DNA of 31,804 nt from Oscillibacter sp. (GTDB taxonomy: Bacteria > Bacillota > Clostridia > Oscillospirales > Oscillospiraceae): positions 1-31,804 of the forward strand of contig VSMY01000013.1 of the NCBI GenBank assembly GCA_009773995.1. The letters run 5' to 3'. A program made the position numbers and the translations under genes. Of the stretch, positions 6,390-13,435 are shown piece by piece. Every line of letters starts with the position of its first letter. Position 1 is the stretch's first letter. The notes beneath the pieces are model-generated. The model was given only the letters and a program-made list of their open reading frames with translations. It was not told the DNA's origin and made no database searches.

Positions 6390-7088
6390 TTATAGCGGAT
6401 TCTTCTTGATCTTTGCAAACGTTCTGGGGTATTTTTTTTGCGTTTCGGTGATTTTAGTCATAATCACCAGCCGGCGGGGAACATTTGTGCCGGAAATATT
6501 ATAATCGACGGGCTTTTCCAGCCGTCCTCCCAGCAGATGGACGGCCCGCCCGGCGGCGCTGAGCTCCCCGTCCGTGTCCACGGACTTCATGGCCAGGAAC
6601 CGGCCCCCCGGCTTCACCAGGGGCAGGCACAGCTCCGCCAATACCGGCAGCGCCGCCACCGCCCGGCTCACCGCGAAATCGAAGAACTCCCGGCGCGCCC
6701 CCGCGAATTCCTCCGCCCGGCCGTGGACGCACTCCGTACCCTCCAGCCCTAAGTCTTCGCAGACCTCCCGGAGAAAGTCCACCCGCTTCCGCTGGGCGTC
6801 CAGCAGGGTCAGATGAATGGAGGGCTCCAGAATTTTCAGGGGAAGCCCCGGAAAGCCCGCCCCGGTGCCCACGTCCACAACCGATTTCCCCCGGAGGTCC
6901 GCCAGGGTCAGCAGGGCGGCGCTGTCCAGGAAGTGGAGCCTTGCCGCGTCCTCGGGATCCGTGATGGCGGTGAGGTTCATCACCTTGTTTTTCTCCGCCA
7001 GCAGTTCCCAATAGCGGAGCAGGGCCGGGACGCTTTCCGTGGGAAGGGAGAGGGCCGCCAGGCCCTGGCGGAGGATGGCTTCCATCAT
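6390..7088 (-). CDS. rsmG: 16S rRNA (guanine-527 N7) methyltransferase RsmG
   Basis: 232-residue Rossmann-fold methyltransferase (GidB) that methylates G527 of 16S rRNA using S-adenosylmethionine. The SAM loop VDVGTGAGFPGLPLKI (about residues 70-85), the upstream NLTAI and the LLDAQRKRVDFL stretch are diagnostic. The ATG overlaps the mscL stop (ATGA), and a second ATG follows immediately; the first is chosen. In many Firmicutes rsmG sits near the origin with parAB (soj-spo0J), as it roughly does here. Loss of this enzyme gives low-level streptomycin resistance in other bacteria. Confidence 0.96.
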   Translation of the reverse strand: MMEAILRQGLAALSLPTESVPALLRYWELLAEKNKVMNLTAITDPEDAARLHFLDSAALLTLADLRGKSVVDVGTGAGFPGLPLKILEPSIHLTLLDAQRKRVDFLREVCEDLGLEGTECVHGRAEEFAGARREFFDFAVSRAVAALPVLAELCLPLVKPGGRFLAMKSVDTDGELSAAGRAVHLLGGRLEKPVDYNISGTNVPRRLVIMTKITETQKKYPRTFAKIKKNPL

Positions 7089-7480
7089 TTGCTTTTCAGC
7101 AGGTCCCGGATCTCCGTCAGCAGCTGTTCCTCAGCGGAGGGACCCGGCGGGGGAGGAGGGGCCTCCTCCTTCTTTTTATGGAAGCGGTTCAGGGTCTTCA
7201 CGATGCAGAAGACCACCAGGGCCATGATGAGGAAGTTCAAAACGGCCTGGATGAAGTTGCCGTAGGTAATCACGGCGGGGCCGACGGTCAGCGTCAGGTC
7301 CGCGAAGGACACGGAGCTGGTGAAGATCCCCAGGAGGGGCATGACGATATCGTTGATTAAGGAGGTGGTGATGTTGGAGAAGGCTCCGCCGATGATCACG
7401 CCTACCGCCATGTCCATCACGTTGCCCCGGGCGATGAAGGTCTTAAATTCCGCAAAGAAGCCGGAGGTCTTGTCTGCCAT
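7085..7480 (-). CDS. mscL: Large-conductance mechanosensitive channel MscL
   Basis: 131-residue membrane channel that opens under hypo-osmotic stress to release solutes. The N-terminal amphipathic helix (FFAEFKTFIARGNVMDMAVG) leads into TM1 with VGVIIGGAFSNI, a periplasmic loop, TM2 (about residues 70-95) and a charged cytoplasmic C-terminal helix after a proline stretch (EEAPPPPPG). I place the start at the ATG at 7480, preceded by AAAGGGAA; an in-frame TTG 12 codons upstream is open but has no ribosome binding site. It overlaps rsmG by four bases, so both are in one transcript. Confidence 0.95.
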   Translation of the reverse strand: MADKTSGFFAEFKTFIARGNVMDMAVGVIIGGAFSNITTSLINDIVMPLLGIFTSSVSFADLTLTVGPAVITYGNFIQAVLNFLIMALVVFCIVKTLNRFHKKKEEAPPPPPGPSAEEQLLTEIRDLLKSK

Positions 7481-7533
7481 AATTCCATTCCCTTTCGTAT
7501 AAATTTTTGCCGACAATACGGATAGGAGCGAGA

Positions 7534-8577
7534 TTACGCGGTTCTTACCCGCAGGGAGGGCTCCAGCACCCTTGCCATCATGATGGCGGCCTGGGCACGG
7601 GTCAGCTCCTTGTCCCCGCCGAAGGTTCCGGCGGCGTCTGCGCCGGTGAGGACCCCTGCCTGGTAGAGGCGGAGGATGGATTCGGCGTCCTGGGTTTCCC
7701 CGACCACCACGTCGGGGGCGGAGGCGGTTTCGTTGACGGCCTCCAGCTTCCCGGCGGTGAGGTCCACCAGCCAGGCGAAGAGGGCCCGGGTGGCGTTGTC
7801 TTTGGAGAAGCGGACTGCCGGGTCATAGCCGCTGTCGTCTCCGTTGTTTCCGTTGCTGGCCCGGTAGACCAGTTCGCCCCAGAAGTCCATGACCCCCTCG
7901 CTGCCCAGGTAAAAGACGGCGGGGAACCACCAGGCTTCCTGGTACTGCTCCACATACTGCTGGCCGGGGAGGGTGGTGAAGCGGCCCGCCTTCGGGTCCG
8001 CGAAGCGGTAGCCCGTTCCTACGTAGCCCTGGTTCATCGTGCCGGGGACGCTTTGGTGGGATTCCTTCACGCCTGCGAAGGTCCTAACGTGATTATAGCC
8101 CTCAAAGCCGATTTCCAACCGGCAGGTCTCCGGCAGCTCGGACCCGTCACTCTCATAGCTGGCGCCAATATACACGCTTTCTCCGACGGCGTTGTAGGCG
8201 GGGATTTCCTCCATGGTGAAGAAGATGAGTTTGTTTCCATCCTCATCATAGAACCGGAGGTAGGGCTGGCCGTAGTCCGGCAGGCCGGGGACGGCGCCGT
8301 CACCGCCGCATTGCAGGTCGTACAGCCGCGCCGCCAGCACCACCAGCTGGGCCACCGTCAGTTTCCCCTGGGGGTTGAAGGTCGTATCCGACGTGCCGTT
8401 CATCAGTCCCCGCTCGTAGCAGAGCTTGATCGCCTCGTAAGACGCACTTCCCTCCGCCACGTCGGAAAAACCGGGATAAACCCGAGATGTTGTGGTTTCT
8501 GTATCCGTTGCGCCACAAGGGATTGAGAGCACAGACAGGAATACAGCCGTTAAAATGATTCCGAGAATACGTTTCAT
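7534..8577 (-). CDS. Secreted protein with two S-layer homology domains
   Basis: 347 residues with a clear Sec signal peptide (KR, then a hydrophobic core, cleavage probably after CGA near residue 23). Residues about 35-90 form an SLH domain (GFSDV...AIKLCYERGLMNGTSDTTFNPQGKLTVAQLVVLAARL), and residues about 295-340 a second one (LRLYQAGVLTGADAAGTFGGDKELTRAQAAIMMARVL). SLH domains bind secondary cell-wall polymers. The middle 200 residues, rich in aromatic residues, match nothing I recognise and may be the functional part. It lies between serS and mscL, with 53 bases to the latter. AGGAGAAAGG precedes the ATG. Confidence 0.85.
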   Translation of the reverse strand: MKRILGIILTAVFLSVLSIPCGATDTETTTSRVYPGFSDVAEGSASYEAIKLCYERGLMNGTSDTTFNPQGKLTVAQLVVLAARLYDLQCGGDGAVPGLPDYGQPYLRFYDEDGNKLIFFTMEEIPAYNAVGESVYIGASYESDGSELPETCRLEIGFEGYNHVRTFAGVKESHQSVPGTMNQGYVGTGYRFADPKAGRFTTLPGQQYVEQYQEAWWFPAVFYLGSEGVMDFWGELVYRASNGNNGDDSGYDPAVRFSKDNATRALFAWLVDLTAGKLEAVNETASAPDVVVGETQDAESILRLYQAGVLTGADAAGTFGGDKELTRAQAAIMMARVLEPSLRVRTA

Positions 8578-8653
8578 CGTTTGCCTTTCTCCTATTGGCT
8601 GGAAAACCGTTTAACTATTTGTAATAATGATGATATTTTAGTACGAATCGTAA

Positions 8654-9958
8654 TTACTTCTGGGGCACCAGCTTTTCCGTCCCGCCCATGTAGGGCCGGA
8701 GGACCTCAGGGATGACCACCGTGCCGTCGGCCTGGAGGTTGTTTTCCAGGAAGGCAATCAGCATCCGGGGCGGGGCCACGCAGGTGTTATTGAGGGTGTG
8801 GCACAGCTGGGTCTTGCCGCTCTCGTCCTTGTACCGGATGCGCAGCCGCCGGGCCTGGGCGTCGCCCAGGTTGGAGCAGGAGCAGACCTCGAAGTACTTC
8901 TGCTGCCGGGGGGACCAGGCTTCAATGTCGCAGCTCTTGACCTTCAAATCCGCCAGGTCGCCGGAGCAGCACTCCAGCTGCCGCACGGGAATGTCCAGGG
9001 ACCGGAACAGTTCCACGGAGAACTGCCAGAGCTTCTCGTACCACATGGGGGACTCCTCGGGCTTGCAGACCACGATCATCTCCTGCTTCTCGAACTGGTG
9101 AATGCGGTACACGCCCCGCTCCTCGATGCCGTGGGCTCCCTTCTCCTTGCGGAAGCAGGGAGAGTAGGAGGTCAGCGTCTGGGGCAGGTTCCCGGTGGGG
9201 AGAATCTGGTCGATAAACCGGCCGATCATGGAGTGCTCGCTGGTGCCGATGAGGTACAGGTCTTCCCCCTCGATTTTGTACATCATGCCGTCCATGTCCG
9301 TCTGGCTCATGACACCTTCCACCACGTTGCCGTGGATCATGAAGGGGGGGATGCAGTAGGTAAAGCCCTTCCCAATCATGAAGTCCCGGCCATAGGCCAG
9401 CACCGCCTCGTGGAGTCGGGCGATGTCGCCCAGGAGATAGTAGAAGCCGTTGCCGGAGACCCGCCCGGCGGCGTCCAGGTCAATGCCGCCGAAGGACTCC
9501 ATGATCTCCGTGTGATAGGGGATGGGGAAGTCCGGGGTCTTGGCCTCGCCGAAGCGCTGGACCTCCACGTTTTCGCTGTCGTCCTTCCCGATGGGCACCG
9601 AAGGATCGATGATCTGGGGGATCAGCAGCATCCGCTTGTGGAGCTCCGCCTCCAGCTCGTTCTCCTGCTTTTCAAGCTCGGCCAGGCGGTCCGCCTGCTC
9701 CTTCACCTGGGCCTTGACGGCCTCGGCCTCCTGGAGCTTGGCGGGGTCCTTCTTCCCCTGGCCCATGAGCATGCCGATCTGCTTGGAGAGGGTGTTCCGG
9801 TTGGAGCGGAGCTGGTCCGCCTCGGCGATGGCCGCCCGGCGCTTTGCGTCCAGGCCGATGACCTCGTCCACCAGGGGGAGCTTTTCTTCCTGGAATTTCT
9901 TTCGGATGTTCTCCTTGACGGCCTCGGGATTCTCCCGGATAAAACGAATGTCAAGCAT
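8654..9958 (-). CDS. serS: Seryl-tRNA synthetase
   Basis: 434-residue class II synthetase charging tRNA-Ser and tRNA-Sec. The first 100 residues form the long antiparallel coiled-coil arm that grips the tRNA's extra arm; the catalytic core has motif 2 as SPCFRKEKGAHGIEERGVYR and motif 3 near TLNNTCVAPPRMLIAFLENN. The subtype (KEKGAHGIEERGVYRIHQFEKQEM) differs from the SEAGSAGRDTRG form common in bacteria but is typical of some clostridia. The ATG has AAGGAA seven bases upstream. A parS-like site lies 40 bases upstream of the start, and repeat C 68 bases upstream. Confidence 0.96.
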   Translation of the reverse strand: MLDIRFIRENPEAVKENIRKKFQEEKLPLVDEVIGLDAKRRAAIAEADQLRSNRNTLSKQIGMLMGQGKKDPAKLQEAEAVKAQVKEQADRLAELEKQENELEAELHKRMLLIPQIIDPSVPIGKDDSENVEVQRFGEAKTPDFPIPYHTEIMESFGGIDLDAAGRVSGNGFYYLLGDIARLHEAVLAYGRDFMIGKGFTYCIPPFMIHGNVVEGVMSQTDMDGMMYKIEGEDLYLIGTSEHSMIGRFIDQILPTGNLPQTLTSYSPCFRKEKGAHGIEERGVYRIHQFEKQEMIVVCKPEESPMWYEKLWQFSVELFRSLDIPVRQLECCSGDLADLKVKSCDIEAWSPRQQKYFEVCSCSNLGDAQARRLRIRYKDESGKTQLCHTLNNTCVAPPRMLIAFLENNLQADGTVVIPEVLRPYMGGTEKLVPQK

Positions 9959-9997
9959 GATGATTTCCTTCTTTCATCTAAATTAAACTTGTTGGGG

Positions 9998-10013
9998 TGT
10001 TTCACGTGAAACG
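9998..10013. promoter_or_regulatory. parS-like ParB binding site 1
   Basis: TGTTTCACGTGAAACG matches the Bacillus parS consensus TGTTTCACGTGAAACA at 15 of 16 bases. It lies in the serS upstream region, between the start codon and repeat C, about 1.4 kb beyond the 3' end of parB. Confidence 0.9.
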
Positions 10014-10026
10014 GGGCTTTTTCTCG

Positions 10027-10253
10027 CGCTGACGCGCGGGGAGGCTTTCTGCTCAGCGATGGCTGGGCAATGCACCCCCCATTCTCTCTTTTGCGAAAAG
10101 AGAGAATGCGCCGTGCACGGTGGAAGAGAGAAAACGGGGGCGCGGTTATGGTACCGACTGTTTGTTACGCATGTCTTCTGCCCGCGGCGTAGTTTGAGCG
10201 GGGGTTTTGGTGGTCGATGCATGGACTGTCCGGCCCTCCTCGCTGCCGCTAAC
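10027..10253 (+). repeat. Dispersed intergenic repeat, copy C (227 bp)
   Basis: Same orientation and same length as copy A. It shares GCGATGGCTGGGCAATGCAC, the CCCCCCAT run, the identical 27-base hairpin (10081-10107), the CCGTGCACGG palindrome, CCGCGGCGT and CGCTGCCGCTAAC. Edge heptamers are CGCTGAC (10027-10033) and CGCTAAC (10247-10253). Similarity to copy B extends a little further left (CGGGG, one variable base, TTTTTCTCGC). The right half is more diverged from A than the left half. Confidence 0.85.
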
Positions 10254-10279
10254 CTGGAGGTTGGGGTAACCATCCCTCC

Positions 10280-10304
10280 TGTAGGGACGGCAATCTGCCG
10301 CCCG
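10280..10304 (+). repeat. REP-like palindromic unit R1
   Basis: TGTAGGGACGGCAATCTGCC followed by GCCCG, almost identical to the left half of the element at 30644-30723. It lies between repeat C and a small membrane gene. At 10346-10367 a second stem (GGAGGGG/CCCCTCC) follows the stop codon of that gene and may terminate it. Otherwise 10,254-10,368 contains nothing further that I can support. Confidence 0.65.
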
Positions 10305-10368
10305 TTTCTCTGGGCTTGCCCCTCTATTCGGTAGAACACTCTGTAGGGGAGGGGGTCTGTCCCCTCCT

Positions 10369-10872
10369 TCAACCGTCCTCCAACAGCGGTCGGAACGCTG
10401 CCGCCAGGGTCTCTCCGGCTTGCCGGGAATCCTCCACCCAGAGGGTGAGATTCCGGTTGGAGTGGGGGGAGTGATACATCCACTCGTCAATGAAAAACTG
10501 TACCTGGATATAGCCCTTGGTTCGTCTGCCCAGGTAGAACATAATGTGCAGGTCCCCGTCGTGAGTGACGCGGCCGTGTGTGGAGCCACCGGGGATAAAC
10601 TGCAGGACGGCGTTCCAGGGCGGACGGCGGAAGCGGAGGGACTCAATAGCTTCCAGGGCCGCGTCCCACTCCGGGTCCTCCGGGGTGATGTTCTTGATGG
10701 GGTAGTCTTTGCGGTTCTCCCCCAGGTCGGACAGGACGAAGTCCATCATGTCCGGCTCCCTGGTCTTGGGGGCCAGGCCGTAAATGTCCACAGGCCGGGA
10801 ATACCACGCCGCCCACAGAACCAGGGACAGGACCACGGCCAGGGGTTTCCAATGGGCCTTGAGACGGGTCAC
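10369..10872 (-). CDS. Uncharacterised membrane-anchored protein, last gene of parAB operon
   Basis: 167 residues. A basic N-terminus (TRLKAHWK) precedes one hydrophobic segment (about residues 10-26), which should leave the rest outside the membrane. The outer domain has no motif I know; it holds FIPGGSTHGRVTHDGDLHI and a strand-rich stretch around FYLGRRTKGYIQVQFFID. The start is a GTG that overlaps the stop of the preceding gene (GTGA). It is therefore the fourth gene of the parA-parB unit. Function unknown. Confidence 0.75.
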   Translation of the reverse strand: MTRLKAHWKPLAVVLSLVLWAAWYSRPVDIYGLAPKTREPDMMDFVLSDLGENRKDYPIKNITPEDPEWDAALEAIESLRFRRPPWNAVLQFIPGGSTHGRVTHDGDLHIMFYLGRRTKGYIQVQFFIDEWMYHSPHSNRNLTLWVEDSRQAGETLAAAFRPLLEDG

Positions 10873-11444
10873 TGTTCCACCTCGTCCAGCGCTTCCTCTT
10901 GGGTGGCTTCCGCCTCCCGGGCCTCCACGGCCTCTTTCAGCTGGTGATACCGCTCCCAGGGGGAGGCGATGAGGCCCAGCTCCTGCTCGGAGAGGGGGAG
11001 GTTGTCGCTGAGGCAGACCACCAAGTCCTCCGCCTCCATACCGTCGATGACCTTCCGGCAGCCCTCCAGGTTCTCCTGGCGGTAAAGCCGTTCCAGGGAG
11101 TAGAGGCGGGCCAGGGCCATGTACTGCCGGTCATAGGCTTTCATCTCGCTGTCCCGCAGCTCCGCCTGGCGCTCCAGCTCTTCAATCTGGGCCTGGGCGG
11201 CCTCCAGCTCGTCCTGGAGGCTGAGCATCCGGTCCTGGACTCCCTGCATGGCGGTGACGGAACTCTGGAGCTTTCCAATGGCCTCCGTGTTGCTCCGCTG
11301 GTGGGAGGCGAAGGACCAGGCCATCAGCAGAAAGGCCGCGATGAAGAGAATCATGATATAGAGGACCACGGGCTTTTTCCCCTTGGGGGTCATGTCCTCC
11401 TCGGGTTCCACGGGGCCGCCTTGACTTCGCTTTTCCAACTTCAT
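10869..11444 (-). CDS. Single-pass membrane protein with coiled coil, overlapping parB
   Basis: 191 residues: a charged cytoplasmic N-terminus of about 25, one membrane helix (VVLYIMILFIAAFLLMAW, about 26-43), then a long heptad-patterned coiled coil (about 55-105) and an acidic tail. The ATG overlaps the parB stop codon (ATGA), and the gene itself overlaps the next by four bases, so it is translationally coupled on both sides. No family recognised. Its position directly behind parB suggests a link to chromosome segregation or nucleoid anchoring, but this is only inference from context. Confidence 0.75.
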   Translation of the reverse strand: MKLEKRSQGGPVEPEEDMTPKGKKPVVLYIMILFIAAFLLMAWSFASHQRSNTEAIGKLQSSVTAMQGVQDRMLSLQDELEAAQAQIEELERQAELRDSEMKAYDRQYMALARLYSLERLYRQENLEGCRKVIDGMEAEDLVVCLSDNLPLSEQELGLIASPWERYHQLKEAVEAREAEATQEEALDEVEQ

Positions 11445-12331
11445 GCCTCCGGTCCTTTCCGGCTGGTTTTCAGGAGGGCCAGGGCCTCCAGCAGGTCGTT
11501 CAAATCGTCCAGTCCGTAATATTCCAGCTCAATCCGGCCCTTCTTCCGGCCCGTGACGATGCGCACGCCCCGCCCCAGGCGGGAGGCCAGGGAGCGCTGG
11601 GCCTCGGCGGCGTAGTCCACCTCTTTCGGGGGCTCCGGAATTTCCGGCTCCTCCTTGGGCTCCGTCAGCAGCTTCTTGGCCAGGGCCTCCGTCTGCCGGA
11701 CGGAGAGCCGGTCCTGGATCACGGTGTCCGCCGCCTTGACCTGCAAAGCGGGGGAGAGGGGCAGCAGGGCCCTTGCGTGCCCGGCGGAGAGGCTTCCCTC
11801 CTCCACCAGCTTCCGCACGCCGGGCTGGAGTCCCAGAAGGCGCATGGCGTTGGCCACGGCGCTCCGGGACTTTCCGACGCGCTGAGCGGCCTCCTCCTGG
11901 GTCATGTGGTAGGTCTGGACCAGGGACTGGTAGCCCGCGGCCTCCTCCATGGGGTTCAAATCCTCCCGCTGGAGGTTCTCCACCAAGGCCAGCTCCGCCG
12001 CCTTCCGGTCGTCGGCGTCGACGACCACGGCGGGAACCTCCGTGAGGCCCGCCAGCCGGGCGGCCCGCCAGCGGCGCTCCCCGGCGATAATCTGGTAATA
12101 GCCGGAGGACAGCTTCCGCACCGTCAGGGGCTGGATGACCCCGTGCTCCCGGATGGAGTCCGCCAGCTCCGCCAGCGCGTCCTCGTCAAAGAACTTCCGG
12201 GGCTGGGAGGAGCAGCTCTCCACCTGGGAAATGGGAAGATACAGATTCCCCGCGGCTTCCGGCTTTAATACGTCGTCCCCCAGCAGGGCCCCCAACCCCC
12301 GGCCCAGGCCGGAGGGCTTTTTGTTTGCCAT
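11441..12331 (-). CDS. parB: Chromosome partitioning protein ParB (Spo0J)
   Basis: 296-residue CTP-dependent DNA clamp that loads at parS sites, spreads, and recruits SMC. The basic start GLGRGLGALLG is followed by the N-terminal CTPase domain (QPRKFFDEDALAELADSI, IIAGERRWRAARLAG, ENLQREDLNPMEEA), the central HTH that reads parS (TQEEAAQRVGKSRSAVANAMRLL) and a C-terminal dimerisation tail. I chose the ATG at 12331, with AAAGGAG upstream, over a TTG six codons earlier. It lies 27 bases behind parA. Four parS-like sites are in the window, at 9,998, 13,208, 13,408 and 15,404. Confidence 0.96.
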   Translation of the reverse strand: MANKKPSGLGRGLGALLGDDVLKPEAAGNLYLPISQVESCSSQPRKFFDEDALAELADSIREHGVIQPLTVRKLSSGYYQIIAGERRWRAARLAGLTEVPAVVVDADDRKAAELALVENLQREDLNPMEEAAGYQSLVQTYHMTQEEAAQRVGKSRSAVANAMRLLGLQPGVRKLVEEGSLSAGHARALLPLSPALQVKAADTVIQDRLSVRQTEALAKKLLTEPKEEPEIPEPPKEVDYAAEAQRSLASRLGRGVRIVTGRKKGRIELEYYGLDDLNDLLEALALLKTSRKGPEA

Positions 12332-12358
12332 AAAGGACACTCCTTTCAAAGAGGTAGG

Positions 12359-13105
12359 TTACTTCAAAAATTCGGCCGCGAAGGCCGCGTAGGCGTCCGC
12401 CCCTCGGGAGGCCCGGTCGTAGGCGCTGATGGGCTTGCCGTGGCTGGGGGCCTCGCTGAGGCGGATGTTCCGGGGAATGACGGAGGCGTAAACCTTGCCG
12501 GGGAAGTAGTGCTTGACCTCCTCCGCCACCTGAAGGGACAGGTTCGTCCGCCCGTCGAACATGGTGAGGAGCACCCCCTCCAGCTCCAGGGAGGGGTTCA
12601 GGGACCGCCGCACCAGCCGCACGGTGTTCATCAAATCGGAAAGGCCCTCCAGGGCGAAGTACTCGCACTGTACCGGCACCAGGATGGAGTCCGCCGCGCA
12701 CAGAGCGTTGAGAGTCAGCAGCTCCAGGGAAGGGGGGCAGTCGATGAGAATGACGTCATAGGCCTCCCGCAGGGGCTCCAGGGCGTCCTTCAAAAGGAAC
12801 TCCCGCCGCTCCATGCCGATGAGCTCCACCCCCGCGCCCGCCAGGGCCTTGTTGGAGGGAAGCACGTCCCCGTAGCGGGTGCGGCACACCGCCTCGGCGG
12901 CGGGCAGCTCCCCAATGACGGCGGAATAGACCCCCTTGGAGACCGTCTTGTCCACCCCCATGCCGGAGGTGGCGTTGGCCTGGGGGTCGAAATCGCAGAG
13001 GAGGACCCGTTTCCCCGCCTCCGTCAAAGCGGCGGCCAGGTTCACACAGGTAGTGGTTTTCCCCACGCCGCCCTTTTGATTCACAACAGCGATGATTTTC
13101 GCCAC
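12359..13105 (-). CDS. parA: Chromosome partitioning ATPase ParA (Soj)
   Basis: 248-residue deviant Walker ATPase that works with ParB in origin segregation and, in Firmicutes, can modulate DnaA. Walker A is NQKGGVGKTTT (residues 9-19), followed by DFDPQANATSGMG and the Walker B stretch VILIDCPPSLELLTLNAL. The start is GTG, with AGGTG five bases upstream. A good promoter (TTGCAA, 17 bases, TATAAT) lies just upstream. ParB, the coiled-coil membrane protein and a second membrane protein follow in the same direction with overlaps. Confidence 0.96.
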   Translation of the reverse strand: MAKIIAVVNQKGGVGKTTTCVNLAAALTEAGKRVLLCDFDPQANATSGMGVDKTVSKGVYSAVIGELPAAEAVCRTRYGDVLPSNKALAGAGVELIGMERREFLLKDALEPLREAYDVILIDCPPSLELLTLNALCAADSILVPVQCEYFALEGLSDLMNTVRLVRRSLNPSLELEGVLLTMFDGRTNLSLQVAEEVKHYFPGKVYASVIPRNIRLSEAPSHGKPISAYDRASRGADAYAAFAAEFLK

Positions 13106-13133
13106 AAGAACACCTACTTTCTATCGAAATTTC

Positions 13134-13162
13134 ATTATAACAAGGCTGGGACGGGCTTGCAA
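13134..13162 (-). promoter_or_regulatory. parA promoter
   Basis: Minus strand TTGCAA (13162-13157), 17-base spacer, TATAAT (13139-13134), about 30 bases before the parA GTG. A parS-like site is 45 bases further upstream, so ParB spreading could influence it. Confidence 0.75.
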
Positions 13163-13207
13163 GGTCAAAACCCACAATTTTTTGAAAAAATGGCGGGAGG
13201 TGTGGAA

Positions 13208-13223
13208 AGCTTCACGTGAAACC
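13208..13223. promoter_or_regulatory. parS-like ParB binding site 2
   Basis: AGCTTCACGTGAAACC keeps the inner palindrome TTCACGTGAA and matches the 16-base consensus at 13 positions. It lies upstream of parA and abuts the stem at 13222-13249. Confidence 0.7.
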
Positions 13224-13328
13224 CTGCCCGTCAAAGTTGACGGGCAGGGCAAGTTTTCAGAACTTTTTCAAAGTCCTGAAAACTTAAGATTAAAATAGTG
13301 CAGGAAACCCCTCCTGGGTTTCCCGCAC
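13222..13328. other. Cluster of three hairpins between parA and the GH13 gene
   Basis: Stem 1 has 13-base arms (CCCTGCCCGTCAA/TTGACGGGCAGGG, 13222-13249). Stem 2 has arms AAGTTTTCAG/CTGAAAACTT (13251-13260 and 13276-13285). Stem 3 has arms GTGCAGGAAACCC/GGGTTTCCCGCAC (13298-13328) with one mismatch. None has a convincing T-run. The 330-base gap 13,106-13,435 holds these, the parA promoter, two parS-like sites and the terminator at 13380; no gene is seen. Confidence 0.65.
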
Positions 13329-13379
13329 ACCCTTCCTTCCCGTTAAATTGGTTTTTCCGAACTGTCCAAGTTTTCCAAA

Positions 13380-13401
13380 GGCCCGCCGTCTCCGGCGGGC
13401 C
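13380..13401 (-). terminator. Probable terminator of the GH13 gene
   Basis: Nine-base arms GGCCCGCCG/CGGCGGGCC with a 4-base loop, 34 bases past the GH13 stop codon. On the minus strand it is followed by TTTGG only, so it is a strong stem with a weak T-run. Confidence 0.55.
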
Positions 13402-13407
13402 CTTGCA

Positions 13408-13423
13408 CGTTTCACGTGAAACA
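13408..13423. promoter_or_regulatory. parS-like ParB binding site 3
   Basis: CGTTTCACGTGAAACA matches the parS consensus at 15 of 16 bases. It lies between the GH13 terminator stem and the GH13 stop codon. Confidence 0.9.
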
Positions 13424-13435
13424 TTTGTGAAAATC

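Noticed and set aside
7481..7516. TTG start for mscL 12 codons upstream
   Set aside because: No ribosome binding site; the internal ATG has AAAGGGAA and gives the family-typical start.
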